The position numbers were made by a program, and so were the translations under genes. 64,000 bases of DNA, from contig NZ_FORP01000005.1 in NCBI RefSeq assembly GCF_900114035.1, positions 62,001 to 126,000 on the forward strand, read 5' to 3'. The notes beneath the pieces were generated by a model. It ran no database searches. It was given only the letters and a program-made list of their open reading frames with translations, and had not been told where the DNA came from. This DNA is from Amycolatopsis sacchari. GTDB lineage: Bacteria; Actinomycetota; Actinomycetes; Mycobacteriales; Pseudonocardiaceae. Below, one piece after another: positions 1 to 8,149 of this stretch; positions within the stretch are counted from its first letter, which is position 1; each line of letters starts with the position of its first letter.

Positions 1-395
1 TCCATGCACCGCTCCAGGTTCAGCGACCCGAGCAGCGCCGTGGAGGCCTCGCTGAGGAACTCCGCGCGCGTCCGTTCGATCCGCAGCGCTTCGCGGGCCT
101 GGCGGAGTTCGGTGTCCTCGACGAGCCACCAGGTGACGCAACCGTTCCCGTGTGGCGCGGCGTGCCCCTCGAAGCTGCGCTGGCCGACCAGCCCGGCGGC
201 GGTGGCGGCTCCGGCCGCGTGTGCCGCGCCGAGCCACTCGGGCAGGGGGCCGGGCGGGAACAGCAGCCGGGCGCGCTCGTTGGCGGCGAGCGCCAGCCCG
301 CCGCCGTCCACCACGACGGCTGGACAGGGCGCGGAATCCCAGCCGGGATCTCCTACGACGGGGGACGGACGAGCGAGACGCTCGGAATCAGTCAA
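1..395 (-). CDS. PAS/GAF-type sensor regulator, N-terminal part (probable SpoIIE-family phosphatase)
   Basis: Only the first ~130 residues lie in the window and the gene runs off its left edge. The minus-strand reading gives a PAS-like stretch (VVVDGGGLALAANERARLLF, about residues 24-43), then a helical linker (LRQAREALRIERTRAEFLSE) followed by STALLGSLNLERCM. That linker is the usual transition from a PAS domain to a GAF domain in actinomycete PAS-GAF-SpoIIE phosphatases, which act in partner-switching control of sigma factors. The catalytic domain is outside the window, so the phosphatase call is inference. The proposed start is a TTG codon at 395-393, because no ATG or GTG lies at the right place. 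A GTG further in (the VVVD region) is the alternative. Confidence 0.5.
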   Translation of the reverse strand, partial: MTDSERLARPSPVVGDPGWDSAPCPAVVVDGGGLALAANERARLLFPPGPLPEWLGAAHAAGAATAAGLVGQRSFEGHAAPHGNGCVTWWLVEDTELRQAREALRIERTRAEFLSEASTALLGSLNLERCM

Positions 396-710
396 ACCAC
401 AGCGGCACGCGGGGCGGCCGCACTCCTTCCAGCGCTGGGGAGACGAGCGAGAACCCATCCAGCATCCCCCAGCGCGGGTACCGGTCGCAACCGGCCGCGC
501 CGCGACCTGCGGGAAGTCGTGACCGGGCCCCGACGGCAGGGGAGACGGCGGGGCCCGGGCCCGAGCAGGAAGATTGGAAGGTCACCCGTCCCGGGCAAGC
601 GAGACACTACTAGTAGATCGATCGGGTCTCTATCTACACGTTCGGGTGAGACAAAGAAGGGGAAGATCACTCGTTCTCACCTTGCGTGACTCAAGGTGAC
701 TTATCGCAGG
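396..710. other. Intergenic region with inverted repeats and an AT-richer promoter-like patch
   Basis: I see no convincing gene here. The stretch 605-665 is clearly poorer in G+C than its surroundings and lies upstream of the minus-strand sensor gene, so it is the likely site of that gene's promoter, although no clean -35/-10 pair stands out. A GGGCCCCG...CGGGGCCC inverted repeat lies near 526-560, and GGTGAGA...TCTCACC pairs across about 646-681. The scoB terminator candidate is listed separately. Confidence 0.4.
677..699 (-). terminator. Hairpin downstream of scoB
   Basis: A perfect 8-bp inverted repeat (TCACCTTG at 677-684 and CAAGGTGA at 692-699, 7-nt loop) lies 11 bp after the scoB stop codon. 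No U-tract follows, which is common for actinomycete terminators. Confidence 0.5.
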
Positions 711-1354
<644 letters not shown>

Positions 1355-1358
<4 letters not shown>

Positions 1359-2095
1359 GCCTCCGCCCCGGCCCGCGGGCGGACCGTCAGCTTCTCGATC
1401 TCCTTGACCCGCTCGCGGGCCACCACCAGCCGGTCCACGAACACGCCGGGCGTGATCACCAGGTCCGGGTCCACGTAGCCGTCGAGCAGCACCTCCGTCT
1501 CCGCCACGCAGACGCGCCCGCACGTCGCGACCAGCGGGTTGAAGTTGCGCGAGGTCTTGCGGTAGACGAGGTTGCCCGCCCGGTCGGCGGTGTGGGCGTG
1601 CACCAGCGCGAGGTCCGCGACGATGCCCCGCTCCTGCACGTAGGTGCGGCCGTCGAACTCGGCGTGCGGCTTGCCCTCGGCGACCGGGGTGCCGACGCCG
1701 GTCGCGGTGTAGAACGCGGGGATGCCGGCCCCGCCCGCGCGCATCCGCTCGGCGAGTGTGCCCTGCGGGGCGAACTCGACCTCCAGTTCGCCGTCGAGGT
1801 ACTGCTGCGCGAACAGCTTGTTCTCGCCCACGTACGAGGCGATCACCTTGCGGACCTGCCGGTTCTCCAGCAGCAGGCCGAGCCCCTTGCCGTCGACACC
1901 CATGTTGTTGGACACGATCGTCAGGTCGCGGACCCCCGAGTCGCGGACGGCCTCGATCAGGTCGTTCGGGTTGCCGCTGAGCCCGAACCCGCCGACCGCG
2001 ATGGTGATCCCGTCGGTGAGCACGTCCGCCAATGCGTCGGCCGCGCTGCCGTACTGCTTCGTTCGCTCGTTGGACACAGCGGCAGTGCAGCTCAT
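1355..2095 (-). CDS. scoA: 3-oxoacid CoA-transferase, alpha subunit
   Basis: Alpha subunit of the two-subunit family I CoA-transferase, 246 aa. It shows the [16 protein letters not shown] segment (about residues 36-51), which forms the CoA-binding oxyanion region, and the typical [19 protein letters not shown] block. It is translated with ScoB (4-bp overlap). The promoter side faces a divergent IclR-family gene, with a GTTCAC-TGA-GTGAAC palindrome between them, so expression is probably controlled by that regulator. In related bacteria the pair allows growth on 3-oxoacids. The specific acceptor is not evident here. Confidence 0.9.
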
Positions 2096-2148
2096 CCTGG
2101 CCAGCGGGTCAAAGGATCTCTCGCCTGGTGAACGATTCGACGCCCGGT

Positions 2149-2163
2149 GTTCACTGAGTGAAC
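2149..2163. promoter_or_regulatory. Probable IclR operator in the scoA/iclR intergenic region
   Basis: A perfect 6-3-6 palindrome (GTTCAC TGA GTGAAC) sits 15 bp before the iclR GTG and 54 bp before the scoA ATG. A further GTGAAC half-site lies at 2128-2133. Position and symmetry fit an autoregulatory and repressor site for the divergent pair. Confidence 0.6.
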
Positions 2164-2177
2164 GCTAAGCTAGGAGC

Positions 2178-2939
2178 GTGACGACCCCCGCGGGACAGCT
2201 CATCGGCCGCGCCGCCGCCGTGCTGCGCGCGCTGTCGAACGTGCCCGACGCCGGGGCCTCGACGTCCGAACTCGCCCGCACGACGGGGCTCCCGCGGCCC
2301 ACCGTGCACAGGTTGCTCGTGTCGCTGGCGGAGGAGGGGTACGTCGACCGCGACCAGCGCAGCGGCCGGTGGTACCTCGGGCCCGAGCTGTACCTGCTGG
2401 GCGAGGTCGCGGCCCGGCGGTACGACGTGACGCGGCACGCGCGGGCGAGCGTGCACCGGCTCGCGGCGGCGACCGGTGAAAGCGCTTTCTTCTCGGCGCG
2501 GCGCGGGGAGGAGACGGTGTGCCTGCTCCGCGAGGACGGGGATTTCCCGATCCGCTCGTTCGTGCTGTACGAGGGCGCGCGGTTCCCGCTCGGGGTGGTG
2601 TCGGCGGGGCTCGTGGTGCTGGCGATGCTGCCCGACCGCGAGGTGGACGACTACCTCGCGCGCGTGGACCTCACCGGCCGGTGGGGCGAGGCGCATTCCG
2701 CGGCGGCGATCCGTGAGCGCATCACGCTGACGCGTGAACAGGGGTACGCCGTCAACCCGGGCTTGGTGGTGGAGGGCAGCTGGGGCATGGCGGCCGCGGT
2801 GTTCGGGCGCACGGGCGAACCGGACTGGGCGCTGACCCTCACCGGCGTCGAATCCCGGTTCCGCGCCGACCGGCGACCGGAGTTGGGGGCGTTGCTGCTG
2901 AAGGAGGCCCACGCGTTGTCCCACCGCGTGACGGGTTAA
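2178..2939 (+). CDS. IclR-family transcriptional regulator
   Basis: 253 aa, standard length. An N-terminal winged helix-turn-helix (about residues 22-62, with ARTTGLPRPTVHRLLVSLA as recognition region) is followed by the IclR effector-binding domain (roughly residues 75-245). The start is GTG at 2178, preceded by AGGAGC. It is divergent from scoAB and shares a palindromic operator with it, so it most likely controls the CoA-transferase genes in response to an aromatic or 3-oxoacid effector. That role follows from gene position and from the many IclR proteins of aromatic catabolism (PcaR, CatR type); the effector is unknown. Its stop overlaps the convergent EamA gene's stop by a few bases. Confidence 0.85.
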   Translation: MTTPAGQLIGRAAAVLRALSNVPDAGASTSELARTTGLPRPTVHRLLVSLAEEGYVDRDQRSGRWYLGPELYLLGEVAARRYDVTRHARASVHRLAAATGESAFFSARRGEETVCLLREDGDFPIRSFVLYEGARFPLGVVSAGLVVLAMLPDREVDDYLARVDLTGRWGEAHSAAAIRERITLTREQGYAVNPGLVVEGSWGMAAAVFGRTGEPDWALTLTGVESRFRADRRPELGALLLKEAHALSHRVTG

Positions 2940-3745
2940 CCGAGCGCGAGCAGGGCGACGGCGGCGGAGGCGGCGCCCAGCCCGGCGACCTGCCCGCGGC
3001 CGAGCCGCTCCCGCAGCACCGTGATCCCCAGCAGCACCGGGATCGCCGGGTACAGCGACGAAAGCACCACCGCGACGACGACGAGCTGGTGCCGGGTCGC
3101 GGCGAGGTAGCAGACCAGTGCGAGCGCCGCCAGCCCGCCGGTGACCGCGGCGGGCAGGAGGTGCGACGGCCGGGGCCGGGTGGACAGCACGAGCGGCAGG
3201 ATCGTCAGCACCGCGGCGACCCGGCCCGTCACCACGGGCCACGCGCCGGCACCCGGCCCGGCCTGCGCGAGTGCGAGGTACTGCAGCGCGATCCCGCCGC
3301 CCGCGAGCAGCCCGTCGGGAATCCCGCTGCCGCGCACGTCCCCGCCGGAGACGAGCCACAGCGCGGGAAGCGCGAGCACCACGCCGAGCCACGCGAGCGC
3401 GGACGGCCGCTCCCCGAGGAACGCCACGCCGACCAGTACGGGCAGCGCCACCCCGCCGACCGCGCTCAACGGCACGACCACGCTCATCGCGCCCCGGCCG
3501 AGGCCGCGGAAGAGGAACAGCATCCCGAGCCCGGTGCCGACGCCGGACAGCGCGCCCCAGCCCAGGTCCGCCGCCGTGGTGGCGGGCGCGGGCAGCACCG
3601 CGGTCGCGAGCAGCGCGACGCCCAGGCCGCCGAGCTGCCCGAGCAACGCGATGATGGCGAACGGCGCCCGGCGGGACAGCAGGCCGCCCGCGAAGTCGGA
3701 AAGCCCGTAGCTCACGGCGGACGCGAGGGCGAGGAGCGTGCCCAT
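2936..3745 (-). CDS. EamA/DMT-family exporter
   Basis: 269 aa, about ten hydrophobic segments arranged as two five-helix EamA repeats, as in drug/metabolite transporters of the inner membrane. The first segment begins directly at the start (LLALASAVSYGLSDFAGGLL), and a paired repeat can be seen (LSAVGGVALPVLVGVAFLGE against SSLYPAIPVLLGITVLRERL). The substrate is unknown. Its ATG at 3745 follows the last decayed copy of the upstream marR tail with the same stop-3 nt-start spacing that separates the other copies. It is therefore probably cotranscribed with marR (3957-4475) and may be its target. Confidence 0.8.
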   Translation of the reverse strand: MGTLLALASAVSYGLSDFAGGLLSRRAPFAIIALLGQLGGLGVALLATAVLPAPATTAADLGWGALSGVGTGLGMLFLFRGLGRGAMSVVVPLSAVGGVALPVLVGVAFLGERPSALAWLGVVLALPALWLVSGGDVRGSGIPDGLLAGGGIALQYLALAQAGPGAGAWPVVTGRVAAVLTILPLVLSTRPRPSHLLPAAVTGGLAALALVCYLAATRHQLVVVAVVLSSLYPAIPVLLGITVLRERLGRGQVAGLGAASAAVALLALG

Positions 3746-3748
3746 GAT

Positions 3749-3862
3749 TCAGCCGTTCCGGTCGTGTTCGGTCTGGCCGATTGGGCGCGGGTCGCTGGTG
3801 GTGTGGTTGGGGCGATGGCATAGGCGGCGCAGCAGGTCCAGGCGGGTGAGGAGGGTGGCCAC
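3749..3862 (-). pseudogene. Decayed tandem copy of the marR 3' end (distal copy)
   Basis: This 114-bp minus-strand frame (GTG at 3862, TGA at 3751-3749) reads VATLLTRLDLLRRLC ... RPIGQTEHDRNG. It matches the last ~40 residues of the MarR protein encoded upstream (LLTRLYEHIGSADLLCRLC ... CPVGQAERDRKG) but has lost three of its conserved cysteines. It has no DNA-binding domain. It starts 3 nt after the stop of the previous copy and ends 3 nt before the EamA start. It is read as a duplicated and diverged gene tail, though a translated 37-residue peptide cannot be excluded. Confidence 0.65.
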
Positions 3863-3865
3863 GAG

Positions 3866-3953
3866 TCAGTCCTTCCGGTCGTGTTCGGCCTGGCCGATCG
3901 GGCGCAGGTCGCCGGTGGCACAGCAGGTCCAGCGGTGCGAGCCGTGTGCTCAC
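3866..3953 (-). pseudogene. Decayed tandem copy of the marR 3' end (proximal copy, frameshifted)
   Basis: This 88-bp copy of the MarR tail starts with GTG at 3953, 3 nt after the marR stop, and ends with TGA at 3868-3866. The beginning (TRLAPLDLLC) and the end (CATGDLRPIGQAEHDRKD) are in different frames, so an internal deletion has destroyed the reading frame. It lies between the intact gene and the distal copy and uses the same TGA-NTC-RTG junction. Confidence 0.65.
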
Positions 3954-3956
3954 GAT

Positions 3957-4475
3957 TCAGCCCTTCCGGTCGCGTTCGGCCTGGCCGACCGGGCACACGT
4001 CGCCCGTCGTGCAGCTGCCGCGATCACACAGGCGGCACAGCAGGTCCGCGCTGCCGATGTGCTCGTAGAGCCGCGTGAGGAGCTTGCCGAGCAACCCCGC
4101 CAGCGCCCGTTGCTCGGCCGGTTCGAGGGCGTCCAGCACCTCCCCGAGACCGCTGCCACGCGTGGCCAGCAGCCGGTGCGCCGTCGCGGACCCGGTTCCC
4201 GTCAGGTGCACGGCGACCTCCCGGCCCTGGCCCGCGCGCCGCTCCAGCAAACCCGCCGCCTGCAGGGAATCCACCATCCGCGCCGCCGCGGACTGGCTGA
4301 GCCCCACCCGCCTGCCGAGTTCGGTCACGCTCAGCCCCGGCGCCGCCGCCAGCACCACGAGCGCCGCCGCGCCGCTCGCGCTCACCCCCGCCTCGCGCTG
4401 GGCCGCCGCGAGCACGACGTCGGACACCGCCAGTGCGGTCGCCCCGAGGAGGTTCGCCGTCCGCGACTCATGCAT
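3957..4475 (-). CDS. MarR-family regulator with a cysteine-rich C-terminal tail
   Basis: 172 aa. The winged helix-turn-helix lies around residues 48-100 (LSVTELGRRVGLSQSAAARM, then LERRAGQGREVAVHLTGTG as the wing). The tail after residue 145 holds five cysteines (LLCRLCDRGSCTTGDVCPVG). This tail is unusual for short MarR proteins and could bind a metal or sense thiol oxidation. The ATG at 4475 lies inside a perfect 17-bp palindrome, which suggests autoregulation. The gene is divergent from a quinone oxidoreductase, the classic target of redox-sensing MarR/DUF24 proteins, and is followed by two decayed copies of its own tail and then the EamA exporter. Confidence 0.8.
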   Translation of the reverse strand: MHESRTANLLGATALAVSDVVLAAAQREAGVSASGAAALVVLAAAPGLSVTELGRRVGLSQSAAARMVDSLQAAGLLERRAGQGREVAVHLTGTGSATAHRLLATRGSGLGEVLDALEPAEQRALAGLLGKLLTRLYEHIGSADLLCRLCDRGSCTTGDVCPVGQAERDRKG

Positions 4476-4486
4476 GAGTCATGCAT
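4470..4486. promoter_or_regulatory. 17-bp palindrome overlapping the marR start codon
   Basis: ATGCATGA-G-TCATGCAT is a perfect 8-1-8 palindrome. It covers the marR initiation codon and lies about 50 bp upstream of the divergent quinone oxidoreductase. This is a strong candidate operator for the MarR protein itself. Confidence 0.65.
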
Positions 4487-4537
4487 AACAGCCCTGCCGG
4501 GTGGCCGCAAACCGGGAGCGCGGAGTTGGATGGCGGT

Positions 4538-5560
4538 ATGAAGGCGATCAGTTACCGCGAGACCGGCGACCCGGAAGTCCTCCGCCTGACCGAGCGACCC
4601 GTGCCGGAGCCGGGGCCGGGCGAAGTGCGCGTCCAGGTGAAGGTGTCCGGCGTCAACCCGACCGACTGGAAGAACCGCCGCGGCTCCCGTCCCGGGGAAT
4701 CCCTGCCGTTCCCCGAGGTGGTGCCGAACCAGGACGGCGCCGGGATCGTGGACGCCGTCGGGCCGGACGTGACCGGGCTCGAGGCCGGGCAGCGGGTCTG
4801 GCTGTGGGAGGCCGCGTGGCAGCGCGCCGACGGCACGGCGCAGGAGTACGTCGTGCTGCCCGCCCGGCAGGCCGTGCCGCTGCCGGACTCCGCGTCGTTC
4901 GACCTCGGCGCCTCACTCGGCATCCCGGCGCTGACCGCCCACCGCGCGCTGACGGTCGGCGAGAGCGGACCGGACCGGCTGAGCCCCGGCGCGCTCACCG
5001 GGCGGTCGGTGCTCGTCGCGGGCGGGGCCGGAGCGGTCGGGCACGCGGCGATCGAGCTGGCGAGGTGGGCCGGAGCGCGGGTGATCACCACCGTCAGCAG
5101 CCCCGAAAAGGCGCGGCTGGCCTCCGCGGCCGGGGCCCATCACGTGGTGAACTACCGCACGGAGAACGCGGCCGAAGCGATCCGCGAACTGGTCCCGGAC
5201 GGCGTCGACCTGGTGGTCGAGGTCGCACCGGGGCCGAACGCGGCGCTGAACCAAGCCGTCCTCGCCCCGAACGGCACCATCGCGGTGTACGCGAACAACG
5301 GCGGCGAGGAGCTGACGCTGACCATCCGCCCGCACATGGTGACGAACGCGCGCTACCAGTTCGTGTTGGTGTACACCGTGCCGTCGCAGGCGAAGGACCA
5401 CGCGGTCGCGGACGTGAGCGCCGCCGTGGCGGACGGGGCGCTCCGCGTCGGCGAGGACGCGGGGCTACCGCTGCACCGCTTCCCACTGGCAAGCACCGCC
5501 GACGCCCACGCGGCCGTCGAGAAGGCGGTGGTGGGCAAGGTGCTCATCGACGTCGCCTGA
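4538..5560 (+). CDS. Zinc-independent MDR-family NADPH:quinone oxidoreductase
   Basis: 340 aa, the length expected for the quinone oxidoreductase branch of the medium-chain dehydrogenases. The GroES-like N-terminal domain shows KVSGVNPTDWKNRRG, which lacks the catalytic zinc cysteine. A Rossmann motif follows (VLVAGGAGAVGHAAIELARW, about residues 163-182) and then HHVVNYRTENAAEAI. It would reduce quinones or enones with NADPH in the cytoplasm. The start chosen is ATG at 4538 (MKAISYRETGDPEVL), where family similarity begins. It is divergent from the MarR gene, with the palindrome between them, consistent with induction by electrophiles or quinones. Confidence 0.87.
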   Translation: MKAISYRETGDPEVLRLTERPVPEPGPGEVRVQVKVSGVNPTDWKNRRGSRPGESLPFPEVVPNQDGAGIVDAVGPDVTGLEAGQRVWLWEAAWQRADGTAQEYVVLPARQAVPLPDSASFDLGASLGIPALTAHRALTVGESGPDRLSPGALTGRSVLVAGGAGAVGHAAIELARWAGARVITTVSSPEKARLASAAGAHHVVNYRTENAAEAIRELVPDGVDLVVEVAPGPNAALNQAVLAPNGTIAVYANNGGEELTLTIRPHMVTNARYQFVLVYTVPSQAKDHAVADVSAAVADGALRVGEDAGLPLHRFPLASTADAHAAVEKAVVGKVLIDVA

Positions 5561-6055
5561 TCAGGGTGCGAGCACCACCCGGCCGCGGAACGCGCCCCGT
5601 TCGCCCTGTTCGTGCGCACGAGGTTGACCAGTACGTCGACCGGTTCGATCCCCGCTTCCGTGAGCGGGGTCGCGGTGTAGTCCACGACCTCGTGCGCGCG
5701 TGGCGCCCGTCCGGACGGCGAACTGGATGGTGTATCCGCCCACACCGCCACCGGCGCCGTTGATCAGGACCCGTTGCCCTGACTGGACTTGGGCGTGTTC
5801 GAACAGGGCCTGCCACGCCGTGAGCGCGGCCGAGGGGAGCGCGGCGGCGTCGGTGAGCGGCACGGTCGCCGGTGCGCTGGTCAGCACCTCCGCCGGGGCC
5901 ACCACGAACAGGAAACCGGCGCGGATGACGCCGTCGACGGGGTTGAACGCGGTGCCCGCGACGCGCACGAGGACTTCTCCCGCACCAGGTCGCGGCCGCT
6001 CGACCTCGGCCTCGTGCAGGACGTCCGGACCGTACCAGCTTCGAGTTCGAAGCAA
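5561..6055 (-). pseudogene. Broken quinone oxidoreductase/zinc-binding dehydrogenase
   Basis: The N-terminal half is recognisable: YGPDVLHEAEVERPRPGAGE, then VLVRVAGTAFNPVDGVIRAG, then VLINGAGGGVGGYTIQFAV. Shortly after the nucleotide-binding loop (near 5715) the frame shifts. A neighbouring frame carries RAHEVVDYTATPLTEAGIEP, and the C-terminal GRVVLAP is again in the first frame. About 165 codons remain where roughly 310 are expected, so there has been an internal deletion as well. The 5' end starts with TTG inside the regulator's palindrome and lacks the usual first residues. It is divergent from a MarR gene, mirroring the arrangement at 4.5 kb. Confidence 0.75.
6038..6053. promoter_or_regulatory. 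Palindrome between the broken oxidoreductase and the second marR
   Basis: GCTTCGA-GT-TCGAAGC, a perfect 7-2-7 palindrome, lies 15 bp before the plus-strand marR GTG and overlaps the start of the broken oxidoreductase. It is the likely operator of the adjacent MarR protein. Confidence 0.6.
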
Positions 6056-6068
6056 GTAGACTGCGGAG

Positions 6069-6554
6069 GTGGCCGAACCCCTCGAATCCGGACAACTCGC
6101 CGCCTACTTCGCCCTGACGGAGGTCGGCAGCCTGCTCCAGCACGCCGTCGAGGGGCAGCTGCGTGACTCCGGCGGCATTACGTACGTGCAGTTCCAGATC
6201 CTGATGCGGCTGTGGGAGGCGAACGGGCCGCTGCGGATGACCGACCTCGCGGACGGGATCGTGTACAGCCGCAGCGGCCTGACCTACCAGGCCGCCCAGC
6301 TGGAGAAGGCCGGGCTCGTCACGCGCGCCCCGTCACCCGACGACGAGCGCAGCACGGTCGTGGAGCTCACCGGCGAGGGCAGGGCGCTGGTGGGGCGGGT
6401 GCTGCCGGGGCACGTGGAGGTCGTGCGGCAGCTGCTGTTCACCCCGCTCGACGACGGGGACGTGCGCACGCTGGGCGCGGTGCTCGGCCGGGTCCGCGAC
6501 CACATGCGGGCCGCCCCGCCGCGCTCCGCCCGCAGCCGCCGCAAGCGGAGCTGA
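6069..6554 (+). CDS. MarR-family transcriptional regulator
   Basis: 161 aa. Winged helix-turn-helix at about residues 48-105 (MTDLADGIVYSRSGLTYQAA and then PDDERSTVVELTGEG as wing), with flanking dimerisation helices and a basic C-terminal end. The GTG at 6069 overlaps its own GGAGG, so a slightly later start or leaderless initiation is possible. It probably repressed the divergent oxidoreductase, which is now a pseudogene, so its present target may be only itself. Confidence 0.8.
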   Translation: MAEPLESGQLAAYFALTEVGSLLQHAVEGQLRDSGGITYVQFQILMRLWEANGPLRMTDLADGIVYSRSGLTYQAAQLEKAGLVTRAPSPDDERSTVVELTGEGRALVGRVLPGHVEVVRQLLFTPLDDGDVRTLGAVLGRVRDHMRAAPPRSARSRRKRS

Positions 6555-6789
6555 CCCGATCACCGCCCGTCATGACGTAGCTCTGGACGTCGACACGCCG
6601 GCCCGCGGCCACCGTCCCGTCGGCGCCGACCAGTTCACCGGGCCCGGCAACCTCGAAGAACGGGTCCACTGTGGACCCCGGCGGCGGGGTGGGGTCGTCG
6701 AACTGGCCCACTTCCCGGTTCACGCCGACGAACCAGGACGTACCGCTGGACAGCGGGCCCTGACGTGGCCTGGCCGGACCGGGTTGCAC
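6555..6789 (-). pseudogene. Possible gene remnant of unknown family
   Basis: Between marR and ilvA the minus strand holds a stretch with strongly GC-biased third codon positions that reads SSGTSWFVGVNREVGQFDDP and continues FFEVAGPGELVGADGTVAAG. The frame has no plausible start with a ribosome-binding site and runs on into the antisense of marR. It looks like a piece of a lost coding region. I do not recognise the family. Confidence 0.3.
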
Positions 6790-6792
6790 GCC

Positions 6793-8037
6793 TCAGACGA
6801 GGAACCGGAACACCGGATCGCTGGGTGCGAGCTTCTGGGCGGAGATGGGGGAGGCCGCCAGCCGCGCGAGCAGCGGCGCCAGGTCGGCGGGCGAACCCAG
6901 TTCGATGCCGACGAGTGCGGGACCGAACTCGCGGTTGGTGCGCTTGACGTACTCGAACAACGTGATGTCGTCGTCCGGGCCGAGGACCTCGTCGAGGAAC
7001 CGCCGCAGCGCGCCGGGTTCCTGCGGGAACTCGACCAGGAAGTAGTGCTTCACCCCGCGCGAGACCAGTGCGCGCTCCATCACCTCGGCGTACCGGCTCA
7101 CGTCGTGGTTGCCGCCCGACACCACGGCGACGACGGTTTCCCCAGGCGCCACAACGCCTCCGGTGCGCAACGCGGCCGGGGCGAGCGCTCCCGCGGGCTC
7201 GGCGATCACACCGTCCACATCGAACAGATCGAGCATTTCCTCGCACAGCACACCGGGATCGACCTCACGCAGCTCGACCGGGTGCTCCTCGAGCACCCCG
7301 TACGTGTGCGTGCCGACCTTGCGCACCGCCGCGCCGTCGACGAACCCGTCCAGCTCCGCCAGCTCCACCGGACGGCCCGCGGCCACCGCGGCGGCCATGC
7401 TCGCCGCGCCCGCGGGCTCGACCCCGATCACGCGCGTCGACGGGTGGTGCTTCGCCAGCCACGCCGTCATCCCCGCGACCAGCCCGCCGCCGCCGACCGG
7501 CACGAGCACCACGTCCGGGGCGTGCCCGAGCTGCTCGACGATCTCCCTCGCGACGGTGCCCTGCCCCGCGATGATGTCCGGGTGGTCGAAGGCTGGCACC
7601 ATCAGCGCCCCGGTCCGCTCGGCCTGCTCGGTCGCGGCGGCGAAGGCGGCGTCGTAGGTGTCACCGCCGACGATGGTCTCGACCCGGTCTCCGCCGAGCA
7701 ACGCGATCCGTGCCCGTTTCTGCCGGGGTGTGGTGCGGGGCAGGAAGATCTGCGCACGCAGGTCCAGCGCCCGGCACGCGAACGCGACGCCCTGCGCGTG
7801 GTTGCCCGCACTGGCGCAGACCACCGTGCGGTCCCGCTGGTCGTCGTCGAGCTGGGCGAGCAGGTTGTAGGCGCCGCGCAGCTTGTACGAGCGGACGACC
7901 TGCAGGTCCTCGCGCTTGAGCCACACCCGGGCCCCGGTGGCGGCGGACGCCCGTTCGTGGGGTTGCAGCGGCGTCCGCGCCACGACCCCGTGCAGCCGCT
8001 CGTACGCCGCGTCCACCGCTGCGGCCTCGACCCTCAT
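6793..8037 (-). CDS. ilvA: Threonine ammonia-lyase (threonine dehydratase) with one regulatory ACT-like domain
   Basis: 414 aa, the shorter IlvA form of actinobacteria and Bacillus. A PLP-dependent fold-type II domain fills residues 1-320: the Schiff-base lysine lies in EDLQVVRSYKLRGAYN, the substrate loop is SAGNHAQG, and the phosphate loop is VGGGGL. A single C-terminal ACT-like domain follows (YFLVEFPQEPGALRRFLDEV to the end). It deaminates L-threonine to 2-oxobutanoate, the first step to isoleucine, and is normally inhibited by isoleucine through that domain. No branched-chain biosynthetic genes adjoin it except leuB 1.2 kb away. Confidence 0.93.
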   Translation of the reverse strand: MRVEAAAVDAAYERLHGVVARTPLQPHERASAATGARVWLKREDLQVVRSYKLRGAYNLLAQLDDDQRDRTVVCASAGNHAQGVAFACRALDLRAQIFLPRTTPRQKRARIALLGGDRVETIVGGDTYDAAFAAATEQAERTGALMVPAFDHPDIIAGQGTVAREIVEQLGHAPDVVLVPVGGGGLVAGMTAWLAKHHPSTRVIGVEPAGAASMAAAVAAGRPVELAELDGFVDGAAVRKVGTHTYGVLEEHPVELREVDPGVLCEEMLDLFDVDGVIAEPAGALAPAALRTGGVVAPGETVVAVVSGGNHDVSRYAEVMERALVSRGVKHYFLVEFPQEPGALRRFLDEVLGPDDDITLFEYVKRTNREFGPALVGIELGSPADLAPLLARLAASPISAQKLAPSDPVFRFLV

Positions 8038-8149
8038 CCCCGCTCCTCACGTCGACCTCCGCCAGGGTAGTGACGGGGGCACGGCGCGCCCGGTGTGGGG
8101 ATGGCCACGAGCGGGAAGGCGCGTCCGGGGGCACGACGTTGACGGGCCT

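Noticed and set aside
1-690. Plus-strand frames of 150-180 codons at the left edge
   Set aside because: They are antisense to the PAS-type sensor gene or lie in the promoter gap, with arginine-rich translations and no domain.
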